This document shows, in pieces, positions 52,601-59,759 of a stretch of 64,000 nucleotides of DNA. Both the position numbers and the translations under genes were made by a program. The DNA is from Oscillospiraceae bacterium (GTDB lineage: Bacteria; Bacillota; Clostridia; Oscillospirales; Oscillospiraceae). The first letter of the stretch is position 1, and each line of letters begins with the position of its first letter. The notes below the pieces were generated by a model. That model made no database searches. It was not told the origin of the DNA and saw only the letters and a program-made list of their open reading frames with translations. The stretch is taken from contig CAJTCG010000004.1 in NCBI GenBank assembly GCA_910574635.1, positions 162,131 through 226,130 on the forward strand. Reading direction: 5' to 3'.

Positions 52601-55471
52601 CGCAGCGGCAGGGAGGGTGAAGTCCAGGCCCGCCACGGGGTAGACCATGACCGTGACGGCGGGAGCGGCGAATACCCGCCCGGTGGGGTCCGTCACGCTG
52701 GCGGAAATGTCATAGGCCCCGGCGCTGGTGATCTGGATGGTGCCGCCGTTCTCGGACAATTCGCCGGAGTAAGCGGTGGGAGTGCTGGGGTCATTAGAGG
52801 GGGTGACGCTCCAGGCCACGGGCAAACCCGTGTCTTTGTTCAGACTGATGCTGATTGGTTCGTCTGTATGGGCGGCGGCATCCGCCGACAGGCCCAAGGA
52901 GAGGACGGGATAGACTTTAATCGTCTGTTCATAGGTGAACGCACGGCCAAGGCCGTCCGTCACGGAGGCGGTCAGGATGTTGGTGCCAGTCTGAATGAAT
53001 TTCACATTTCCCCCAGCGTTGTCGAGGGTTCCGTTGATACCAGCAGAGAGGGAAACGGACTGACCGTCCACGGACAGGGACCACGCAATTTTGCTGTCTC
53101 CCACATTCTCGGAGGTCATTTTCACCTTCACCGTCTCATCCGGGTGAGAGAACTCCGGGAGCTTGAAAGAAAGACCCATAGTGTCCCATACGCTGATGGC
53201 GGCGCTGGCGATGAACGTCCGGCCCAGGTAGTCCGTCACGCTGGCAGACACGGTGTAGTTACCGGCAGCGGGGAAGGTGATCTCGCCGCCGCTGTTGGTC
53301 AGAGCATTGTCGATAGCCGCCCCATCTTCGGAAGCAACTTCCCACACTACATCCAGGTCAGTCCCGGAGAGGCTGACGGCGGCGGTCTGGTCTATGTGGG
53401 CTGTCTCCGGCGCGTCCAGGGTCAGGACAATCACCGGCCAGACCTCCAACGGCAGGGTGGCGGTGTATTCCCTCCCCAGCTCATCCGTGATGGTGGCGGT
53501 GAGGACGTATGCCCCGGCCCCGTCAAAGGTGAGCGTACCGCCGTTATCCTCCAAAGAAACGGGAACACCCTCGCCGTCACGGGTCAAGGCCCATGCAACA
53601 GTCGAGGGTGCGCCATGCTCCACGGTCAGGCTGATTGCCGCCGCTTCATCCTCATGGAGTTTATCGGTGTTTGCGGTCAGGGACAGGGGCAGATTCGGAA
53701 TCACCGTGATTGCCACAGGCTCGGAAGAAAATTCCCGGCCCTGGGTGTCTTTAGCGATAGCGGTGAGAACATAGTCCCCGGCAGTCTCGAAGGTGAGTGT
53801 TCCGCCCTGATTGGAGAGAGACACAGCAGCCTCCTTGCCGTCACAGGTCAGTGTCCAGCGGACGGAATCGGGCTTTCCGCCCTCCACTGTCAGACCAATC
53901 TCTACCGTATCGTCCTCATGCACCTTGTCCACGCTGGCGGCCACGGTGGGGACGATCACCGGCAGGATGGTGATGGACTGGCTGGCGGTGTACTGCTTCC
54001 CGGCAGCGTCCGTGAGGGTAGCCGTCAGGATATATTTGCCTGTCTCGGTCAGGGCCAGAGTGCCGCCGTCCTTGGTGAAGCTGGCGAGGGGCTGGTTCGC
54101 GCCGTCCTTTGTCAGCGTCCAGACCACGGAGCCGTCCAGATCATTTTTCAGCAGCAGCTTCACATCCTCCGCCCGGTCGGTGTAGCCATACTCCGGCAGG
54201 GAAAAGGCAATGTCCCCGACAGGCAGGACCTCCACAGTTTTCTCGCAGAAGGCTTTGCCGCCGCTGTTCTCCACGGTGCCGCGCAGCACATACCGCCCAG
54301 CCTCCATGAAGTAGCAGATACCGCCGTCTTTGGTGAAGCCCTCCGGTATGGCAACAGATTTCCCGTCACGGGTCAGCTCCCATGTGACGGCATCCACGCC
54401 GGTGAGGGTAGTTTTCACAGTGATGGAATCCCCCACATACCGATACGCCGGGAGATCAAAGGCGATGGTGGGCTTATCTGCCTTGTCGGTGAACAGGACC
54501 TTGTTGCCTTTGTCCATGCCGCTGGGGTAGACGATGGCGCAGTCCTTTTCGGACAGCTCCGCAGCGGCGGCGTCAAAGACCACCTGCACCGGGCCGTCAT
54601 TCCGGGGCGTTACCACACTCGCCACGGTGGATTTGCCGCTGATGTTGACGGCGGAGCCGCCCCACACCACCAGCCGCCCCTTGACGGTGATGTTGTTGAG
54701 GCCCAGGGCTTTCTCCCCCAAGCCGTTGGCGAGGATCAGGTCACTTTCAAACACAGCGTCCTTGATGTTCACAGCGCCCCGCACCAGAACCGCATCCCGG
54801 TAGGTCCCGGCGATCTCGCCGGAATCATGGACGCTCTGGAAGATGTTGCACATGATCTGTGCCATCTCTGCACGGGTGATCTTGCCCTTGGGGCTCAGCA
54901 GCCCGTCACGGTAGCCGTTGACATAGCCCCGCTCTGCCATGGCGGCAACACTGTCCGCCGCCCACGCGCCCACTTGGCCCCGGTCCGAGAACCGGGCCAG
55001 CTCGGACTGGCTGGCGGCGGGGAGGCAGACTGTCCGGGCCAGCACCACCATGGCCTGTTCGCGAGTGATATTTTCATCCGGTCCCATGCGGCTGCTGGAA
55101 TACCCGGCGAAGGTCCCCATGTGGACCGCCTGGGCGATGTAGTCATGGTGCCATATGCCACGGGGAACGTCCGTGTACCGGGAGATGTCGGCGCTTTTGT
55201 AGGTGCCGAAAAGCCGGTCTATCATAGCGGCCATCTGTGCGCGGGTGAGATAGCCGTCCGGGTTCAGCTTATCCCCGGATGTGCCCACCAGTACGCCGTT
55301 GTCCACCGCCCAGGTCAGGGCTTCATAGGCCCAATGGCCGTAGGCGTCCCCGTAGTCGGTGATCTTGTTGGTATTGGCGGCGTGGGCGTTGACCGCTAAA
55401 AGGCTAACCATCATGACCGCTGCCAGGAACAGAGAAAAGAATCGCTTTAGATTGGGAAATTTGATGCTCAT
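49643..55471 (-). CDS. Giant SLH surface protein 2 (1942 aa)
   Basis: Signal peptide (FFSLFLAAVMMVSLLAVNAHA), then three N-terminal SLH domains (about 32-215; LTRAQMAAMIDRLF, ITREQAMVVLARTV, ITRAEMAQIMCNIF). A beta-rich region and about 14 Ig-like repeats of ~75-85 residues follow (V.WTLTKDG, GG...F...G.Y.LTA...D..GR). Near the C-terminus are about three PKD-like repeats (SDPDGD, HTIRVRAVD.WGA.S.W). A non-repeated end contains FQDDGETIYGYITEYTFDVP. SLH at the N-terminus displays the repeats outward. ATG 55471 follows AAAGGAGG; a longer frame without a site is rejected. It likely forms an operon with protein 1. Confidence 0.9.
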   Translation of the reverse strand: MSIKFPNLKRFFSLFLAAVMMVSLLAVNAHAANTNKITDYGDAYGHWAYEALTWAVDNGVLVGTSGDKLNPDGYLTRAQMAAMIDRLFGTYKSADISRYTDVPRGIWHHDYIAQAVHMGTFAGYSSSRMGPDENITREQAMVVLARTVCLPAASQSELARFSDRGQVGAWAADSVAAMAERGYVNGYRDGLLSPKGKITRAEMAQIMCNIFQSVHDSGEIAGTYRDAVLVRGAVNIKDAVFESDLILANGLGEKALGLNNITVKGRLVVWGGSAVNISGKSTVASVVTPRNDGPVQVVFDAAAAELSEKDCAIVYPSGMDKGNKVLFTDKADKPTIAFDLPAYRYVGDSITVKTTLTGVDAVTWELTRDGKSVAIPEGFTKDGGICYFMEAGRYVLRGTVENSGGKAFCEKTVEVLPVGDIAFSLPEYGYTDRAEDVKLLLKNDLDGSVVWTLTKDGANQPLASFTKDGGTLALTETGKYILTATLTDAAGKQYTASQSITILPVIVPTVAASVDKVHEDDTVEIGLTVEGGKPDSVRWTLTCDGKEAAVSLSNQGGTLTFETAGDYVLTAIAKDTQGREFSSEPVAITVIPNLPLSLTANTDKLHEDEAAAISLTVEHGAPSTVAWALTRDGEGVPVSLEDNGGTLTFDGAGAYVLTATITDELGREYTATLPLEVWPVIVLTLDAPETAHIDQTAAVSLSGTDLDVVWEVASEDGAAIDNALTNSGGEITFPAAGNYTVSASVTDYLGRTFIASAAISVWDTMGLSFKLPEFSHPDETVKVKMTSENVGDSKIAWSLSVDGQSVSLSAGINGTLDNAGGNVKFIQTGTNILTASVTDGLGRAFTYEQTIKVYPVLSLGLSADAAAHTDEPISISLNKDTGLPVAWSVTPSNDPSTPTAYSGELSENGGTIQITSAGAYDISASVTDPTGRVFAAPAVTVMVYPVAGLDFTLPAAAWTDSSTPVDLLTSDLQGQDVTWTLTKDGAAVSLTDNMLGDLGNLGGKARFPAVGTYTLTASAVDALGRSYSCEQTIRIYPVVGLTISLSDMSHTDTAEDVRLTTENLGSNEVVWTVLRDGKEIMPPFDLTAKGGHGFFPEAGRYTFTASVTDELGRVTTASDSIQIYPVGVSGFYLPKMFHTDSLVTLVTGFEELGENPLRWSLTRNGENVPVSDYVTGELTADGGKIQFKQAGEYKLKASFKDAGGRSYSYEQSFTVYPIPVIAWTMPSYAHTDSTFTVAVESKNVIADASVQWHIDDTYGLRQNWGTYVAGTLGAFPGDIRIKHAGVFTLTCEITDLTGRVFSFDGPSIEVLADQELQVDIIEKQVYTGETVQVRTLGNNIELPVEWSLEKDGKPADISTYVTGDLNNLGGAIQFTQGGEFRLIGTLRDGLGRTFTASDTITVLPVGSLQFSMADMEYVGNRVPVVMDKLFNPDGATITWSAQKDGAACIIDLSTLDNGGGTVIFPEPGEYTLTATLRDLGGKTATASQSITIIFKAALTVTAPDSIHIGTKFPVGISGAGSLDVSWGVKLGGRPVTLDSNTGFLSNDGGNLALYAEGTYTITATVRDDAGNLTSGFVHIIVTNTAPVIERFTANATRNMKDGRFYADLNAVASDPDGDAVHLEWSSEYQQDGYYEVGTHTIRVRAVDEWGAVSAWESRTIEFINNAPVITSFTASVTRQTSGNTFRANVSATASDPDGDTVRLEWGGDYNSSGWYSRNGSHTIRVRAVDSYGAASPWQEKTIEFVNQAPSKPVISRNPANGVVRPSQAVTITARSTDPEGDAITYEWEGRDKETTTYGYGKHLVKCRAVDAFGAASPWSAIMFFVADNAGGGMTLNSANSFIEETGVSFQDDGETIYGYITEYTFDVPPVSGHSGSDYGKIEAYNIRTRRWDQIAYKETINGVTLSGKLPTGTYTQMRFYYYTNHDCMYNKSNITYSIVFDF

Positions 55472-55556
55472 GCTTCCTCCTTTCAGATTTTGGATTTTCC
55501 GGGGGGTGCTATGTACTAGGGCGGGACCAGCAGGCGGCGGAGCAGATGACGGTGGG

Positions 55557-55898
55557 TCAATCCTTATCGCCTCCCTCCGGGCCGGACGTGGCGAAGTAGG
55601 CTTCAAATTCCCGCTGCTGGGCGGGGGTCAGGGAGGTGAAGTGTTCCCCCTCAAAGCCGCACAGCAGGAACGTCCCGGCGATAAAGTCCCCGCTGTCCGT
55701 GGGATTCTCCCGGTTGGGCATCAGGCCCATGTTCTTGCCCTCGCTGTTGCAGACCAGCATGACCCGCTGGGGCAGGTAGCACCCCGCCTCGATGGGTCCG
55801 CCCACGATCTGCTGAAAGGCTTCCAGCGTGTCCTCCACCTGGGTGGGGCGGGGGGCCACGCCGGGTTCTACCACCAGAATGTCGATTTTGTTTGCCAT
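55557..55898 (-). CDS. DUF3846 protein
   Basis: 113 residues. IDILVVEPGVAPRPTQVEDT, LEAFQQIVGGPIEAGCYLPQ and VMLVCNSEGKNMGLMPNREN match DUF3846, a small protein common in conjugative elements and phages. No catalytic residues are known. It lies between a rep-like gene and the surface-protein genes. ATG 55898 follows AGGAGG. The 85-base gap to the next gene holds no terminator, so it probably shares a transcript with the SLH genes. Confidence 0.85.
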   Translation of the reverse strand: MANKIDILVVEPGVAPRPTQVEDTLEAFQQIVGGPIEAGCYLPQRVMLVCNSEGKNMGLMPNRENPTDSGDFIAGTFLLCGFEGEHFTSLTPAQQREFEAYFATSGPEGGDKD

Positions 55899-55925
55899 AC
55901 AGAAATCCTCCTTCGTCTGTCCGGT

Positions 55926-56951
55926 TTATATTCCAGCCGCTTCCTGGGCCAGATCGTGGCTGACCAGGGATGCGTAATACTGGCTGATGGTCGTGGGCGC
56001 GTTGTAGAGCGCCGCCAGGGTGTACGCCTTGATGTTCTTCACCAGTGTGGTGTTCTGGCTCAGGCTGTCCAGAACATAGGCGATATGCTCATGGGTGAGC
56101 TTCAGGAACCGGCTCTTGACCACGCCGGTGGGCATTTCCTCCCCTGCAATGCGGATGAAGTCTCGCCGGGAACAGCAGACCTCCACCATAAGTTCCACAT
56201 AGCCCGCCAGCGTTTCCTCATCGTAGGGATGCTCTTGGAGCAGGAGGTCAAAGTCGATATTTTCTTTTATCAGTTCTCGGTATCTATCCATCTCATCCAT
56301 CCTCATCCGGCTCTTGGGCCGACCAGCAGGGGGAGAAGCAGGAGGCGTGGGGGTAGGGGGAAAGATGGATGGGTCAGTATCGTTCAGTTCAGTATTTTTC
56401 TTTTCAGTCTTATTAGGGGCGGAAAAGCCGCCGTCAAGACCGCGCGTTTCCAGCGGTGCAGACTGCGGTTTTTCCGCAGTCAAGAGTGCGGCACGGTCCA
56501 GCGGTCTTGACTGCTGATTTTCCGCAGTCTGAGAAGCCGGGGGCGGCGGTGCCTGTTCCGGCTGCTGGGGCTGGCCCGATTCCGGGGGCAGGATGAAGTT
56601 TTTGACGTAAATCCGCGTGGGCCGTCCCTGGCCCTGCTTCTTCCGCTCGATCAGGCCGATGCCGTCCTTGTCCAGCTCCCGGAACAGCTTCGTGGCCTTG
56701 TCCTTCCCGCAGCTCATAAGGGTCATGGCGTCCTCCTGGGTAAAATAGATGTAGACGCGCTTATCGCTGTCCATCCAGCCGTTTTTCACCGACAGCCCCA
56801 TACGGTCCAGCAACAGGCCGTAGAGGACCTTTGCCTCAATGGAAACACTCTTATAACGGGGGTCGGTCAGCAGGGTCTTGGGGATACGGTAAAAGCTGTA
56901 CTGGTCCGCTTCGGTGCCGTAGTAGTAGTCCAGGTTCAAGTTTGACGGCAT
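55926..56951 (-). CDS. RepA-like replication initiator (RepA_N / DUF6017), copy 1
   Basis: 341 residues. The N-terminal winged-helix part (YSFYRIPKTLLTDPRYKSVS, EAKVLYGLLLDRMGLSVKNG, TKLFRELDKDGIGLIERKKQ) matches RepA_N initiators. A low-complexity middle and a C-terminal part (RYRELIKENIDFDLLLQEHP, VVKSRFLKLTHEHIAYVLDS) of DUF6017 type follow. It would start replication of the excised element. ATG 56951 is favoured: AAAGGAGG is 8 bases before it, and an earlier ATG is too close to the site. Two terminator hairpins lie upstream, the nearer about 40 bases before the start. Confidence 0.87.
   Translation of the reverse strand: MPSNLNLDYYYGTEADQYSFYRIPKTLLTDPRYKSVSIEAKVLYGLLLDRMGLSVKNGWMDSDKRVYIYFTQEDAMTLMSCGKDKATKLFRELDKDGIGLIERKKQGQGRPTRIYVKNFILPPESGQPQQPEQAPPPPASQTAENQQSRPLDRAALLTAEKPQSAPLETRGLDGGFSAPNKTEKKNTELNDTDPSIFPPTPTPPASPPAGRPKSRMRMDEMDRYRELIKENIDFDLLLQEHPYDEETLAGYVELMVEVCCSRRDFIRIAGEEMPTGVVKSRFLKLTHEHIAYVLDSLSQNTTLVKNIKAYTLAALYNAPTTISQYYASLVSHDLAQEAAGI
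56449..56529 (-). repeat. 48-bp imperfect direct repeat inside repA copy 1
   Basis: TCCAGCGGT recurs at 56449 and 56497, and CCGCAGTC at 56474 and 56522, both 48 bases apart. The perfect palindrome GACTGCGG-TTTTT-CCGCAGTC lies at 56461-56481. Forty-eight bases is 16 codons, so the repeat also duplicates a peptide. Initiators of the RepA_N type often keep their origin repeats in this part of the gene. Confidence 0.5.
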
Positions 56952-56985
56952 AGTCATTGCCTCCTTTGAAATGTGCGGAGAAATA

Positions 56986-57022
56986 AAAAGGCGTCCCGGC
57001 GACTGCAATAGTCACCGGGACG
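56986..57022 (-). terminator. Terminator in the leader of repA copy 1
   Basis: CGTCCCGG...GACT (56992-57004) pairs with AGTC...CCGGGACG (57010-57022), followed on the minus strand by CCTTTTTATTT. It ends about 15-20 bases before the AAAGGAGG site of repA. It either backs up the terminator at 57065-57105 or serves as an attenuator for repA. Confidence 0.8.
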
Positions 57023-57057
57023 TTCGTGCTCTGTCCGCTTGTCGTTTGCTTGTAAAT

Positions 57058-57105
57058 AAAAAAAAGCCCACCCGCCACTGATTGTTAGTCAGTTGCGGGT
57101 GGGCT
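57058..57105 (-). terminator. Terminator after the DUF5348 gene
   Basis: AGCCCACCCGC (57065-57075) pairs with GCGGGTGGGCT (57095-57105), and CACTGA pairs with TCAGTT inside. A long T-run follows on the minus strand. It lies 12 bases after the stop of the DUF5348-like gene and ends the parAB transcript. Confidence 0.88.
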
Positions 57106-57116
57106 TGCCTGATGGA

Positions 57117-57563
57117 TCATGTTACCGATCTTACACGGACACGCAGCCCCTCCATGGGAAGGTCCTTGTAGCCAACGAGGTAATAATCCGCTCCGTTGTG
57201 TTCCACGGTGGTCCGGGTCCAGTAGGGAACATCGTGGTATTCGTCCGTTACCAGGGCCTCTATGCTGCTACGGCAATCATAGTAGTGGCCCTTCGCCGTC
57301 CGGTACTTCCCAGCGGTTCCCAGTCGCAGACGGCTGACCTCCGAGATAGGCTGGGTCAGATAGGAAATATACTCCTGCGCATATGCCAGCAGGTCCGTGA
57401 TACGCCGCAGTTCTTCCCAAAGAAGAAGCTGTTCGCCATCGGAACGATCTATGTCGAGGCCGCTCAGATCGTCGTAGTCCGTGTAGGTGGAGAATTTGAG
57501 AAACTGCGCAATGCTCCGGCTCAGCTTGACAGCCTCCGAAAGCGCCGCCTGTAAATCCGCCAT
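57117..57563 (-). CDS. DUF5348-like protein
   Basis: 148 residues from ATG 57563 (MADLQAALSEAVKLSRSIAQ), with GGAAGGAGG upstream. The helical N-terminus is followed by a beta-rich C-terminal part: LGTAGKYRTAKGHYYDCRSS, WTRTTVEHNGADYYLVGYKD, LPMEGLRVRVR. This matches DUF5348, common in these elements; function unknown. Follows parB by 17 bases. Confidence 0.72.
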   Translation of the reverse strand: MADLQAALSEAVKLSRSIAQFLKFSTYTDYDDLSGLDIDRSDGEQLLLWEELRRITDLLAYAQEYISYLTQPISEVSRLRLGTAGKYRTAKGHYYDCRSSIEALVTDEYHDVPYWTRTTVEHNGADYYLVGYKDLPMEGLRVRVRSVT

Positions 57564-57580
57564 GTTGGGCCTCCTTCCTA

Positions 57581-58489
57581 TTACTCCTTTATACTCTTTG
57601 AATGTTGAACACTCCATGCTTCCAGTAGAGACACAATAACTTCTTCCATCTGCTGACTAGTGTAAGACGTTGGGAAGTATTGATGAAGTCTCGTTTTATT
57701 GAGAACTACCTGCAAAGTGGCAGGGCTTCCTTTGGATAGAATATCTTTGATAACCGTGACGGTCAGATCGCCGTCTTTGCTGTGCTGTTTGATTTTTACA
57801 AGCTGATTTTTGACCGGAATTACATTCAATTTTTCCATCTCTAACACGAGGTCTGTCTGCTCCTGTTTAGTTAGAGCGGAAATATAGTCGGCAGCAGTGC
57901 TGAACGACAGTTTACCCTCATCCACCAGTGCCAGCAGAGGGGGAATCAGTTTGGTTAAAGCTATGTACCGAGTCACGGTCAAGCCACAACTTTCCCCGGC
58001 ATCTTGGGCAATCCTATCCCGTGCGGGTAACTTTGGAACGCCGCGTTCTAAAGTTAGATCATGCCGTTTGCCCTGATGTTTCAAGGCGTCCAGCTTCATT
58101 TTGTAGGCAAAGGCTTTTTCGCTGGGCAGGATTTTCTCGCGTTGAAGGTTAGAATCGACCATGATTATGGTGGCTTCATCATCATCCAATGCCCGAATAA
58201 GTACCGGCATTGTCTCCCTGCCTGCCAGTTCGCTTCCACGCTTGCGTCGGTGGCCCGCGATGATCTCATAGCCGCCCTCTTGCCGGGGCCGGACAATAGC
58301 GGGGGACAGAACGCCGCTCCGTGCAATACTCTCCACCGTTTTCCTCATCGCATCATCGTCCCGCACCTGAAATGGATGATCCTTGAAAGGAAACAGTTCT
58401 GACAGCGGAACCTCCTGTACTGTCTCGCCGCCCGTCTGAAACAGATCGTTTAAGCCGGTCAATGCGATCTTCCCGGCACTGCTTTTCAT
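57581..58489 (-). CDS. parB: ParB/Spo0J-family partition protein
   Basis: 302 residues. VPLSELFPFKDHPFQVRDDD and MRKTVESIARSGVLSPAIVR precede the GHRRKRGSEL motif (about 78-88), the CTP-binding box of ParB. A helix-turn-helix segment (RDRIAQDAGESCGLTVTRYI) follows. It binds centromere-like sites and, with ParA, keeps the excised element in daughter cells. ATG 58489 overlaps the parA stop as ATGA. No parS site was recognised. Confidence 0.92.
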   Translation of the reverse strand: MKSSAGKIALTGLNDLFQTGGETVQEVPLSELFPFKDHPFQVRDDDAMRKTVESIARSGVLSPAIVRPRQEGGYEIIAGHRRKRGSELAGRETMPVLIRALDDDEATIIMVDSNLQREKILPSEKAFAYKMKLDALKHQGKRHDLTLERGVPKLPARDRIAQDAGESCGLTVTRYIALTKLIPPLLALVDEGKLSFSTAADYISALTKQEQTDLVLEMEKLNVIPVKNQLVKIKQHSKDGDLTVTVIKDILSKGSPATLQVVLNKTRLHQYFPTSYTSQQMEEVIVSLLEAWSVQHSKSIKE

Positions 58490-59271
58490 GCCAGGACCTC
58501 CCGCGTCAAAGCGGTGTAGGCGGCTGAGACTTTACCGGCAGGGTCATGGAGATAGATACTCCGTCCCTCCGCACTGGTTTCTGCCGCTCGGATGGATAGG
58601 GGGATAATGCTTTCAAATATGCGTACACCGTTTCCATAGGCGTTTCTCAGCAAATCTACAATCTCACGGGAGTAGTTGGTCCTCATATCCGCCATGGTTA
58701 TGAGAATACCCGCAATGTCCAAACGAGGGTTGATTTTCAGCTTCACCTTTGATATAGTGCGGATGAGCTGTTCCAATCCCTTGATGGAAAGGTAATGCGC
58801 CTGCATAGGAATGATTACTTCGTCCGCAGCGGCCAGGGCGTTGATGGTCAGCATACCGAGTGATGGGCAGCAGTCCAGCAGAATCACATCGTACTGTTCC
58901 CGGACGCTGTTCAGGTATTCGCGCAGGATTGTCTCACGGCTCATGGTGTTCACCAGCGTAACCTCCAGACCGGACAACTCAATGTTGGCGGGAAGAAGAT
59001 CAACGCCCTCCGCCTGATGGATGATACCCATTCCGGGAAGTACAGGCTTATCCGTAATGATAAACCCCAGCACATCGGCAAGGGTCCCTTCAAGCTGGTC
59101 CGGGTGCTGATAGCCCAGGCTGGCGGTAAGCGAACCTTGGGGGTCTACGTCCACCAGGAGGACCTTCTTGCCTTCCCGTGCCAGCCCGATTCCCAAATTG
59201 ACCGTTGTTACAGTCTTGCCAACTCCGCCTTTCTGGTTACAGATTGCCGTAATTTTGGCTGTTTTGCTCAT
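58486..59271 (-). CDS. parA: ParA-family partition ATPase
   Basis: 261 residues. The deviant Walker A is NQKGGVGKTVTTVNLGIGLA (about 13-32), followed by VLLVDVDPQGSLTASLGYQ and YDVILLDCCPSLGMLTINAL (Walker B). It is a ParA/Soj ATPase moving ParB-bound DNA on the nucleoid. Together with ParB and two Rep-like proteins it suggests the ICE can be kept as a replicating circle. Confidence 0.94.
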   Translation of the reverse strand: MSKTAKITAICNQKGGVGKTVTTVNLGIGLAREGKKVLLVDVDPQGSLTASLGYQHPDQLEGTLADVLGFIITDKPVLPGMGIIHQAEGVDLLPANIELSGLEVTLVNTMSRETILREYLNSVREQYDVILLDCCPSLGMLTINALAAADEVIIPMQAHYLSIKGLEQLIRTISKVKLKINPRLDIAGILITMADMRTNYSREIVDLLRNAYGNGVRIFESIIPLSIRAAETSAEGRSIYLHDPAGKVSAAYTALTREVLA

Positions 59272-59295
59272 TTTGGCCTCCTTCTATGTTCATAG

Positions 59296-59354
59296 AATAA
59301 AAACAGGACTAAACCAGTGCGCCCCTTGCTGTGGGGTGTTTCTGATTTAGTCCT
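59296..59354. terminator. Terminator at the end of the broken recombinase gene
   Basis: AGGACTAAA (59305-59313) and TTTAGTCCT (59346-59354) pair perfectly, with an inner CCCC/GGGG. On the minus strand GTTTTTATT follows. A T-rich tract on the other side might allow plus-strand termination as well. It overlaps the 3' end of the recombinase remnant. Confidence 0.7.
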
Positions 59355-59548
59355 ATTTTAACAGGCCCGTCCTGGAAAATCCCTGCCACGCGCCAGCCCT
59401 GTTCCTCACAGTACCGGCACAACAATTCCCGCTGGTTCTGGATGCTTGCGCTGGGGCCGCTCAAATCATCGTCCTTGGACAAGCGGCAATAGATAGCTGC
59501 TCTCACCTCCTGGGGATAGGGTTCAGCATACACAGTGTTAGTCCTCAT
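59309..59548 (-). pseudogene. Truncated serine recombinase (N-terminal fragment)
   Basis: 79 residues from ATG 59548 (GGAGGT upstream). QEVRAAIYCRLSKDDDLSGP, SASIQNQRELLCRYCEEQGW is the start of a large serine recombinase catalytic domain, with the active Ser (Ser-Ile-Gln-Asn-Gln context nearby) present. After GIFQDG the usual DDGYTGxNxxRP is distorted to PVKIGLNQKHPTA, and the frame ends. Full proteins are about 500 residues. This is a remnant, with a terminator at its break point. Confidence 0.85.
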
Positions 59549-59747
59549 TTTTGACCTCCATCCCGCTGTGTATGCCGCGTTTTGGAGTAATTTCATTATA
59601 CCCTGCCGCACGTCCGGCATCAAGGGAAAGTTGTGATTTCACAATCTCATTTTTCTGTATGATTAAGTCAATAAAGGCTTGCCTGTCGGTCTGCCTCCCG
59701 GCGAACACGGTGCTGACAGTGATAACAGGCTCCTTTGCTTTTGCCAT
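59538..59747 (-). CDS. Small protein that precedes recombinase genes (69 aa)
   Basis: 69 residues: MAKAKEPVITVSTVFAGRQT, DRQAFIDLIIQKNEIVKSQL, then NEITPKRGIHSG. This 'TVFAGRQTxxQAFIDLI' protein is typically just upstream of serine recombinases in Clostridia elements. It overlaps the recombinase remnant by 11 bases. Function unknown; it may be a relic like its neighbour. Confidence 0.65.
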   Translation of the reverse strand: MAKAKEPVITVSTVFAGRQTDRQAFIDLIIQKNEIVKSQLSLDAGRAAGYNEITPKRGIHSGMEVKNED

Positions 59748-59759
59748 AGGCGGCTCCTT

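Noticed and set aside
51245..55399. 1384-codon open frame on the plus strand
   Set aside because: It lies antisense to the SLH surface protein 2 gene, whose repeats and codon bias keep the opposite frame open. It has no recognisable domain and no ribosome binding site.
42939..55471. Repeats in the SLH genes as DNA-level repeats or CRISPR
   Set aside because: The repeats are in phase with codons, degenerate at DNA level and encode Ig-like domains.
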